A stretch of 64,000 bases of DNA from Flectonema sp. DT1601 (Eukaryota; Euglenozoa; Diplonemea; Diplonemida; Diplonemidae). Under the pieces are notes generated by a model that saw only the letters and a program-made list of their open reading frames with translations, ran no database searches and was not told the DNA's origin. Numbering within the stretch: the first letter of the stretch is position 1; each line of letters opens with the position of its first letter. The stretch is taken from positions 782,501 through 846,500 of the forward strand of contig OZ025824.1 of NCBI GenBank assembly GCA_964019425.1, read 5' to 3'. The position numbers and the translations under genes were made by a program. Below are positions 55,415 to 64,000 of the stretch, piece after piece.

Positions 55415-55442
55415 ATCTCAGAACACTAACTTCCAACTACCG

Positions 55443-56114
55443 ATGTCACCACACAGTGAAATCTCTCTTCCAAAGCGTATGGCAGCTTTCACTTCTGCTG
55501 ACCTTACGAAAGGAAATGCGCTGAAGATTGACATTTTGCAACCGCTTGCGACAGTAAAAGTGCAGAGGCATCTCGGAGTGGTGAAGTCCTTCAACAACAC
55601 CAGCGGGTTTGGATTTATTGAGTGCAAGACTTCGAATGACAAGTACAGCAGGGATGTGTTCTTACACAAGGCACAGGCTGGTGAAATTGAAGTTGGAACA
55701 GTTGTGGAATTTGCCATCGACATTAACGACAGGGGAATGCCTCAGGCAAGAGACGTGAAGCAGCTTGATGGTGATGTGAATGATGCCAAAAAGGAGAGGG
55801 AGAGTCCTCCAATGAAGCCTAATGAAATTCCTCAACCATCTCCTACTGAACAGGAATTAAACGCAACGCAGATGCAGAAGCAACAGTATGAACAGCTGTT
55901 GTTGAAAATGCAGCAGCAGCATCAGCAGCAAATTCTGTTAGCCAATTCACAGATTGCTGCGATGCAGGCTATGTGTACTCCACAAGTAATGTACCAACCA
56001 CTCGTTTATACCGGTATCCCGCAGTTTACGACTGTCAATAGGTCTAACCCTATGCTTGTCCCAGTAGTCATTAATCAAAATCAGGTCAGACAAGTGCAAA
56101 TAACAACCAACTGA
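55443..56114 (+). CDS. cold-shock-domain protein 2
   Basis: 223 residues from the ATG after the acceptor. The cold-shock domain is at about 45-107: LGVVKSFNNTSGFGFIEC, RDVFLHKAQAGEIEVGTVVE and FAIDINDRGMPQARDV. A short charged linker (about 110-135) leads to a Q/M-rich helix-like stretch (MQKQQYEQ, KMQQQHQQQ) and a V/P/N-rich end. Start and order match the partial gene at 63537 (MSPHSEISLPK against MSPNREIPLPK), so this is a recent duplicate pair. A 92-bp stretch (55632-55723) is identical at the DNA level to that copy. The expected role is single-stranded nucleic acid binding, probably in mRNA control. Confidence 0.9.
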   Translation: MSPHSEISLPKRMAAFTSADLTKGNALKIDILQPLATVKVQRHLGVVKSFNNTSGFGFIECKTSNDKYSRDVFLHKAQAGEIEVGTVVEFAIDINDRGMPQARDVKQLDGDVNDAKKERESPPMKPNEIPQPSPTEQELNATQMQKQQYEQLLLKMQQQHQQQILLANSQIAAMQAMCTPQVMYQPLVYTGIPQFTTVNRSNPMLVPVVINQNQVRQVQITTN

Positions 56115-57378
56115 TATGTGAATTCATGTCCTTCTGTCTTACTTTCTAAACTGTGTTCTATTGATTAATCTTTTAAAAACTTATTATTATTCTTCTTCTC
56201 TTCTTCTTCTTCCTCTTCTTCTTCTTTTTTATCTAATGTGAAACTCATGTTCCATCGGTAGCGATTCATAAATTGCTGCCGTGTAGGCTTGGTGGTAAGT
56301 GTGAATTTCCAGTTAGTCAATACCCATATGGCAAATATTATTTTCAATTTTTCATCTAAAATGTATAAGACTCGCGTCTTCTTTTAAACCTAAGAAGAGA
56401 AAAAAAAACATTATTTTTTTTTTATAATTTTTTTTTTTTTTTAATTATTATTATTCCTGTGCGTTTAATACTCTTGTTGTCTCCCCTTCCTGAACAATGA
56501 GGTTTGTTGTGCTCCTCTAGTCTTTGGTACCAAAGTATATATTTTTTATTTTTATCCCTGTTTGATCTTCTTTATGTTAGCACCGTATTGCATCCTTAAC
56601 CATTCTGTTTAGAAAGCGGTAAAGACTTAATATCGAATTCTGCTCTTTTTTCTTTCAGCGTTTAAGTTCCGATGCCAGTACAATCAATCCCCCCTCACAT
56701 CCTATTCATTAAGGCTTTAAAAAAACAACAAAAAAAAAAAAAAAAAAAAAAAAAAAACATTCATCACCATAGTCTAGTATCGCGTTGTTTGTGTTTTTGT
56801 GGGTACAGTACATAAGTATTAAATTTAATCATCATGAACCCTTCATCTATGCTTACTTCATGTTTATTTACTAGGTAGCAATGCCTCAATTTAGGGAATG
56901 GAGCTCGATTCTCCAATCTTTGTTTTGTGTTGTTGCTGTGTGATAACAATATTTTATCCCTCTTTTTATACTAATGTCCCCCCTTTTTCTTTTTCTTTTT
57001 TTTTTTTTTTTTTCCATGATGATTATATATAACAAGAAATAAATTAAATTTTTTTTTTTAAATTTAAAAAAAACGGTATTTTGCAGTTCAAATCTACTCA
57101 ACAATTCTTCCTTCCTGTCTATCTGTTTGTGTTTTTTTTTTTTTTTTTTTTCGGGAGTGGTGTTTTAAAAAAAAAAAAAAAAAAAAAAAAGGTATTGTAG
57201 CGGCTGTGCATCTTATAGAGCACAGTTGATACATAAGTACCTAGCTTCTAGAGTGGTGCGCTGCTTGATGGGGTACCAAGATGTATCCTGGACTCAGCCT
57301 GCGGCATGTCCCTTAGGATTTGAGCATTTTGGTGTTATCCACAAATGTGGTTTTGTTCTCTCATGCTTCCCCTCTGAG

Positions 57379-57409
<31 letters not shown>

Positions 57410-59798
57410 CCTTTTCTCTCTCCCGTAGCTTTGGTAGCTGTCGTGTTGACTTGTTCTTTTGCACTCTGCCAAGCTAAAAAATCAACCCTGTCCATCTGCA
57501 TCATGGCAGCGGAGTGGGTTGTGATAAATCCTTGTAAAAGGCAGCTGCATATTCCCTTTTTTCCCATCGTTGGGTAAGCAAGTGGCAATTGTTAAAAGTT
57601 TTTAAGTCCTTATTGCAGACGTTTTTTTTTCTTCTTTTTTTTTTTTCTTCCTTTTATTCCTTTACCTTAGTCAGTAGGAATCTTTTATTCTGGTCCTGAC
57701 ATCATCTCTCTTCTTTATGACAGTTGTTTTTTTTCGAAGTGCTAGGCTCATCGATGTGCAATAAGAGTGAGTAAGTCATTCTCCAAAACCCTTGCAAGAT
57801 ATTCCTTTTTTTTTTCTTTTTTTTTTTTCCATTTTACAAAAAAAAAAAAAAAAAAAAAAAACAAAACCTTTTTTAAGTTATACCGTATTATGCAGATTAC
57901 GAGAGAAATATTCATTTATAGTCCTTTTTTTTTTTTTTTTTTTTTCCCCTCCTTAAAATCATATTTTTATTTATTGACCTTTTTACGAACCATTTATGTT
58001 TACTCAAAAATAGCATTGATTCTGTGCTTGCACTATGACGACACGGAAAAAAAAAAAAAGAGAAACATTGATTTATAGTGTGGAGTGTGTACGAGATTGC
58101 AGAGTGTTTGCCTTTTTCTAACATTACCCTTATTCACAGTCTAATGAATTACTGATATTTTATATTGGTTAACTTTGATACGATACATATATTTATAACA
58201 CTTTATAAGTATGCTTCAAACAATTATTTCTGACCTTTTTTTTTTTTAATACAAATTATTTTATGTTGCCTGTTTGCTTGTTTTTATTCCCGAATATTAC
58301 ATAAAAACGGCAACGTAGATGGTAAGACTAACTAGATGAATTCTGGTGTAAGCATGTTTATTTTTTATTTTTTTTATTCGTTTGTTTACTTGTGCTGCAA
58401 ACTAACTTACCTGTAAGCATCTTTTCTTAGAAAATATGACTATTTAAATAATTTAGTAGAGATACCTTTGGTTTTTACGTCTCTGCTTTAGTGAGTTGTC
58501 TTTTTTTCCCATCTGTTTGTTAAATTTGATTTATTGCTTAGGCAAATCGATATAACATTCGAAAAAAAAAAAAAAAAAAAAAAAAAAAAGTGAGCAAGGT
58601 ACATACATGCCACTGTCAGCTAGCGAGTATTTATCACTCGGCTACGGGTGTAAGCCCTTCTCTGTACATAATTCTTTTTTTTTTTTTTTTTTTTTTTTAG
58701 TATATTATTTTTTTTTCTTGCCCTACCAATTGCAGAGAAAGCCCACTCTAAATTATCGACTGAGGTCTGACGCGTCACTCCGGAGTCAGCTAATTGTGTT
58801 GAAACCTTTGATGTGATTGTGAGATCTCATTAGTGATTATGAAGTGAGTGATATTTATTTATTGGGCACACTGCTCTGGTACGGTAGACTACATTTTAAA
58901 AAAAAAAAAAAAAAAAAATACGTGCAGCCATGTTGGATTTACCCTTGCGATTTGTGCGCTGTAAACGTATCCTACTGGGAAGTCAGGTAGATTTTTCCAA
59001 ACTCTTAGGCCCGTCAGTTTGATCAGCGCAATGAAGTGACGACAGCCGAGAAAGGGCTGAGACTTGATATTTATTTTTATTTACTGTTCTCCCTCCCTTA
59101 TAACCAACGGTTTTCTTTCCCCCATTTTCATTTTTTTGTAAGAATTAAAAAGAATGTTGGTTTCGTGCACAACCAAAACATCAACATGTGTTATATTACG
59201 ATTTTCTTTGTGTTGTTTATATTTAAGCCAGTTCTTTTTTTTTTTTTTTTTTTTCCCCCCTCCTCCTCCTTTTTTTTTTTTAATACAATTTCTTTGTTTT
59301 TTTCCCCCTTTCTAAGAAACATATATTTACTAAAAAGGTTTGTTGATCAATTTATTTCCCACCTTCTTTTCCCCTCCGTCGGATCCTCACACTGAAAGTC
59401 TGCTGACAAGCACGCTCACTGAATATCCCCGCTGCCTAATCTATTTCTTTAGATGCAGTTTTGTCTTCTTTTCCTGTTCACACCTTTGAAATAGTGCCTA
59501 CTTGCATGTGGTGGGTCTGGTCACTTCAAGTCTCTTCTCGCCTCTCACAGTTGATCCATACAATCTGTGTGCAAGTGGCAGATAATATTTTTGTTATATT
59601 AAACAAAGGAATATCTAACACATAATTATATTGACTAACTATTAAGTATGTTGTTATTTTTTATTTTATTTTATTTTATTTTTTTTTTCCTTTTCTATTG
59701 GAAAATGTTTATTATATAAAAGTAAATAAATAAAACTGAGGAAGTAATTTTTCCGTAGTCTTGTTAAAGTTGTTTTCGTCTTTACTGGTGTTGGGTTT

Positions 59799-59820
59799 TC
59801 TCTCTCTCTCTCTCTCTCTT
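59799..59820. repeat. TC dinucleotide repeat
   Basis: About ten uninterrupted TC units. Confidence 0.85.
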
Positions 59821-62800
59821 TTAATAAGGCGAGTACTGAGGAGAGTTTGAAATCCTGAGAAGGTGCATTCCCTTCAAGCGTGATGACAAATCTGTTTTTT
59901 TTTCCCTTCCTTTTCTTTTCTTTTCCGTTGACCTGCTCTTATTTTGTCCCCACCTCCCAAAAAATTTTGAGACTGAAAATAGCAAATCAGAGTCCCCTCA
60001 AAGTCTTGTTTTTCAGACCGCTCTCTTCGTGTGCTTCTGTTTTTTTTGAGTCTAATCAAGTATCAGACTTGCTTAAACTCCCAGCTTATATTTGATAAAT
60101 GCAGTTTGCTGTTTTAGCTCTGTTTTTTGTCACCTTTCTTTTCTTGATTTTTTTTTTTTTTTTTTTTGATACTTATTTTTTTAATGCGTTCTCTCTTTTT
60201 ACTTTGTCCTTTTTTCTCTTTCTCTTTCAGTTGAAGTTTTCTTTTTTTTTTTTTGGTAGGAGTCCCTTTTTTTTTAGGACAGAAAGTACTTTCACAACTG
60301 TCAGCGTCTAATCAAAAACAATCAGTGCGGATTTCTTAGTCCATTTTGGAGTGAAATCCACGTGCAATATTGGACCCGCGTTCAACCAGAAGTGCTTGTG
60401 TTAAATACCCCATGGGGTGTGACGACTGAGCAAACTCTCTGGTTGAAGTGAAAACGGTTTGCACCGGGGATAGTAATTTATCAATTTTTTTTCGTCACAG
60501 CAGGGATACCAGGTTGGAACTGAGAACCCGGAAATCATCGACGAATAAATAAGCCATCACTTGGTCAGGAATCTGCTACAGAACCTGTCATTTGCACATC
60601 AAATTTGGCACTAACCTGTCATCTTATTTTTTTTGTCTTCTCAGGCAAGCAGAAGCTGCAAATTCCCGATTGAGGTAACCAATTTACCAAACACTTGCCC
60701 GCTCTACTAACTAAAGCTAGTCAGTGTTGCTAAGGTATGCAAGTGGTAAGTGCTTCTTCAATTTGGTATGCAGATTCTGTGGGGTTTGAGGAATGGGAAA
60801 ATAGGATATCTTCCTTTGAGCTGGTCTAATACGAACCGAACACGTATGTTAATTATATCTTTTTAGAAGAAATCAGGCAGGTGGAAGACTTTCTGTCCCA
60901 AAAACAAAGTTTTGATAAATTTTCACACAGCAATTTGTCTTGCGAATTGTCTCGATGGGTTTTTTATTTTAAAATCTTTTTTTTATTTATTTTTATGTTG
61001 TTTGAAAAGTAATGGAATATATTAGTGAGACAATGAGATCCTTAACGTGCTAATCGGACTCTGTATTTGACTCATATTTCTCTTGAAAACCTGCTTTCTA
61101 CCAGTCACAAGATATGATTTTTACTCTTTTTTTTTTCCCCTTCCCTTCTTTTTTATGCATGCGTCTAGCTGCTTCTTTTTTTTTTTGAAGTAGATTTGTT
61201 TATAGTCACCAGTGGAGATATTGAATAAGAACGATTGATTTCCTTAGACAGTTGAATCCACAGGTAGTAGACAGTTCTTATTTCTATTTTTGTACTCAGA
61301 GTGAAAGCTTGAATCTCATATAGGGAGAAACATTGTACTCTCTTCTTGATTCCCTCTTGAGCTCTGAGTACACAGTTCATGATTCGAGAATCACAGTCGG
61401 TCACACAGCACACACGCAAACTAACCAATGAGTTTGTCACTTATTTACTTATTTACTTCTTTTTTTTTTTTTTTTTTCCTTCAAAGTAGTCTTGTGAAGA
61501 TTCGGCAATGTATCTTTGTGGATCTGTGCATACGGAAACAAACCCACAAAGTTGGGGAGTGCCCACAATTCTTTTTCACTTAAAAAGTCATCACATCCAA
61601 GGAGATGAGGAGAAAAAGACGAGAAAAAACAGAAGACTCAAGTTGAAGACTGAACAACGCCACTTCCTTTTGCACCCAGATGCATTCTGCGTGCTGCCTT
61701 TTCTAGTGGTCAGAAACTATTGTTCTCTTACAGCTTCATTAAGTTGCTGCTGTGAAACTGAACAACAAACAAAACAACCAAAATCAAAAGTACAACAATA
61801 CACAATACACACACAACACACATGGATGCCAGAGTATGTCAAGTAGAATATTTTAATGCGATGATGCTGTTTGTTAACACTGCTGCTTATGTCGCAAGCT
61901 TTGTGTCGAAAGCAAAATGGATAAAAAAAAAAGTTTGGAGGTCAGTCATAAATAGTACGGATTTTGGTATGGCTGTACCGCAGCAACCGACCAAGTCTGG
62001 TTAGGTAGAACACTAAGGAAATGTGCAACATAGAAGTGGCGTTATCTGCATCCTTGACGCTTCAACTGACATCTTGATATTTGCTTGTTGTATATCTTAC
62101 AGCAGGTATCTTCTGAGTTGCTTGGTCCTTTGTTCTGTCTTGTCCTTTCCGTGGTTGCTGATTTTTTTTCTCATTCTCGTCCCATCAACTGATTAGAAAA
62201 GAAGAATTAAAACCATTGAAAAAAAAAAAAGAAAAAAAAAAAAAAAAACGGCTCAAAGTATTTTTTTCTTCTTCCCCGCTTTTCCTACTTTCCCTCGGCG
62301 TTGTGTCGTGTCCTGCTGTGTTTTAAGTGCTTTCGTTCTGGCTCTCTCAGGTACATTAGCTTTCGTTTAAGAGAGTTATAATGCTTCATTGAATCTTTTA
62401 CTTGTTCCCGAAACATCAGTAGTCATAAACAGTACTTTACACAGCATGGTGGTGTTAAAATTACTACTATTTTCTCCGGTGGTCAAGGCATGAACTGGGT
62501 TATCAAAAAAATAAAGCTCTCTCCCCCCTCTCTTTGTTCTCTAGTTAAAATTGTACATCGGTCGCTGGACGCGCGATCAATCGTAGTCGGCAGTACATAA
62601 ATGGCCTGTTTATAAAAAAAGGCTTGAAATAAGCTTTCCTAAATCACTAATTACCCTTCATTGATTATTAATGCAATACACTAAGTGTTTACTTCAGGAA
62701 TACAAGGTTGGCAACAGCTGAAAAAAAACCTTCATACCGTGGAATTCGCTTAAGCTTAATTTCAAAATGCTTTTTTTTGTGCACATTTTAATGGTAAATT

Positions 62801-63481
62801 ACTATAAGGGGGAAGAGAGACGTGGCAAAAGGTGACTGTTTGCTCCCCGTTTTCCAATTTTTTTTTTCCTTTTTACATATAAATTTCTTTTAAAAATTAC
62901 TTTGAACGTGTTTTTTTTCTTCTAAATTTTATTTGTGAGTCGTGGAACAGAGGAATTACCCAACTAAAAAAAAATATATATATGTGAGTAGTTGGTCTTG
63001 TCGTAGCGTCTTCCCGCGAGAGTCTCGCGTTTGATGCTGGACAGCTGTTGCGAGGTAGTTGATATATCTGACTTGAATTCTTGCAATCGAACTAAAATAA
63101 CTACGATGACTCTTTTAAAACCCCCGAAAAAAAAGGGGTGCGAGGGGAAAACATAAAATAAAGAACAATGCCTAAGGAAGGTTTTTCTGTTGATGTTTCA
63201 CTTCTTACTCTCTCCCTTTTTCTTCCCGTCTCATATTTCTTTGTTTCCTCTATCTCCATTCATGCATCAGCTAGCCCAAAGACACATACCACAATGAAAT
63301 ACTTTCATGGATCTACAGTGTGGACTTGGGCTGGAGTTTGCCTTTAGAACGTAAATACTTTCTGCTTCATTCATATTTCCCTTTATTCATAACACACGAT
63401 AATGAACCAAGGGGTGGGGGGGGAGGGGGAAAATATATTTGAATTTGAATAAGTTAGTGGAAGTTTGTTGATTCATTAATT

Positions 63482-63502
63482 ATTTTTTTTTTCCTTCTAC
63501 AG
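63482..63502 (+). promoter_or_regulatory. 3' splice acceptor before third cold-shock gene
   Basis: A T-run then CCTTCTACAG, 34 nt before the ATG at 63537. Confidence 0.6.
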
Positions 63503-63536
63503 ATACCTTTTTTTCGACACAATCCGCAACACAATT

Positions 63537-64000
63537 ATGTCACCAAACAGAGAAATCCCATTGCCAAAGGGAATGAGTTTCAGTTCATCAGACCTGTCAA
63601 AGGGCAAGGCATTAAATATTGAGATCCTCCAACCGCTACCAGCAGTAAAAGCTGAAAGGCATTACGGTGTTGTGAAATCATTCAACAGCAACAGCGGGTT
63701 TGGATTTATTGAATGCAAACTGTCGAATGACAAGTACAGCAGGGATGTGTTCTTACACAAGGCACAGGCTGGTGAAATTGAAGTTGGAACAGTTGTGGAA
63801 TTTGCCATCGACATCAATGAGCGGGGAATGCCTCAGGCAAGAGAAGTCAGACAGCTTGATGATGGTACTGATGAAGCAAAAAGAGCCCGCACGGAGTTAA
63901 AAGAAGGTAGCAGTCCAAGTACCTCATCTCCGTCTCTTCAGGATCAACAAACTCAATTGCAACAACAACAAAGAGATATGTTACAATTACAACAGCAGGT
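63537..64000 (+). CDS. cold-shock-domain protein 3 (partial, runs off right edge)
   Basis: 154 complete codons are open from the ATG to the window end, with no stop. It begins MSPNREIPLPKGMSFSSSDL, with the cold-shock domain at about 44-107 (YGVVKSFNSNSGFGFIEC, RDVFLHKAQAGEIEVGTVVE, INERGMPQAREV). A basic/acidic linker (DEAKRARTELKEG) and a Q-rich stretch (QLQQQQRDMLQLQQQ) follow and continue past the edge. It is the closest relative of the gene at 55443, with the same order and near-identical domain core. A 92-bp block (63723-63814) is identical to 55632-55723 even at silent sites, while sequence on both sides has diverged. Confidence 0.9.
   Translation, partial: MSPNREIPLPKGMSFSSSDLSKGKALNIEILQPLPAVKAERHYGVVKSFNSNSGFGFIECKLSNDKYSRDVFLHKAQAGEIEVGTVVEFAIDINERGMPQAREVRQLDDGTDEAKRARTELKEGSSPSTSSPSLQDQQTQLQQQQRDMLQLQQQ

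Larger units (their letters stand above)
42821..55442. other. 12.6-kb gene-free region
   Basis: No frame here has convincing codon use or homology; open frames are short and built on A/T runs. Contents: abundant T- and A-runs, dispersed repeat families B (44486, 46102, 50833, 52050, 52619) and C (44710, 51891), a 14-bp-stem hairpin at 53048-53080, a GGAAA-type purine stretch near 50476 and a CA-rich microsatellite near 55139-55170. It could hold non-coding RNA genes or a very long 5' UTR/intron of the next gene, but I cannot show either. Confidence 0.6.
56115..63536. other. 7.4-kb gene-free region
   Basis: No convincing gene. Contents: TTC-rich stretch at 56191-56230, A-runs at 56729-56757, 57167-57191 and 58561-58589, TTTTA pentamers at about 59655-59688, a TC dinucleotide repeat at 59799-59820, and a less T-biased segment at about 60300-60740 without a recognisable gene. 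A frame at 61508-61846 follows a T-run acceptor-like site but has no family resemblance. Confidence 0.55.

Noticed and set aside
55368-55442. Upstream in-frame ATG of cold-shock protein 2
   Set aside because: It lies before the TTTTTCAG acceptor, and the paralogue at 63537 begins at the position matching 55443.
61508-61846. 112-codon + frame after a T-run acceptor-like site
   Set aside because: No domain, biased composition and no homologue recognised. Kept only as a weak possibility of a short gene or non-coding transcript.
1-64000. Spliced-leader RNA, snRNA, rRNA genes, reverse transcriptase, transposase or CRISPR-like arrays
   Set aside because: I looked for typical motifs and found none; the repeats seen are short and non-coding.

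Overview
The window reads as nuclear DNA of a flagellated, unicellular eukaryote. Every supportable gene lies on the + strand: 16 complete genes and one cut by the right edge. Most are single uninterrupted ORFs; three contain short GT-AG introns (about 64-91 nt). The standard code fits. Between genes the DNA is AT-rich and crowded with poly-T and poly-A runs. Upstream of every start codon an AG acceptor-like site, usually behind a T-rich tract, sits about 6-47 nt away, and some stop-to-start gaps are only 165-350 bp. Strict one-way order, tight gaps and acceptors beside each ATG suggest polycistronic transcription with spliced-leader trans-splicing, as in Euglenozoa and dinozoans (Perkinsus, dinoflagellates). 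I cannot settle the lineage from the sequence; no SL RNA gene was recognised.

Layout. 1.7-7 kb: a protein with degenerate cyclic-nucleotide-binding-like folds, then a secreted/membrane copper type II monooxygenase (DOMON plus both copper domains). 7.6-12.2 kb: a long, mostly disordered protein and a small ankyrin protein. 15.9-22.7 kb: a tight trio of a tandem Rab-like GTPase with coiled coil, a SHIPPO/STPGP-repeat protein (three introns), and a coiled-coil protein with a C-terminal SH3-like module. 25.1-31.1 kb: a bHLH-leucine-zipper protein with C-terminal hydrophobic segments, a protein with two ubiquitin-like folds and two membrane helices, and an MFS transporter. 32.3-36.2 kb: a SIRT6/7-type sirtuin fused to a YEATS domain, a proline-directed-site-rich protein ending in a CaaX box, and IFT20. 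36.8-40.9 kb: Raptor, the TORC1 scaffold, in four exons. 42-64 kb: three cold-shock-domain proteins with Q-rich tails, separated by 12.6 kb and 7.4 kb of gene-free DNA holding dispersed short repeats.

How the genes fit together. IFT20, the SHIPPO protein and probably the coiled-coil protein point to a cilium. Raptor shows a TORC1 pathway. The sirtuin-YEATS fusion joins a deacylase and an acyl-lysine reader in one chain. The membrane-tethered bHLH protein next to a UBL/two-TM protein recalls the SREBP-Dsc arrangement of fission yeast, but that link is only inference. The cold-shock genes are a family still exchanging sequence: two copies share a perfectly identical 92-bp block inside otherwise diverged genes.
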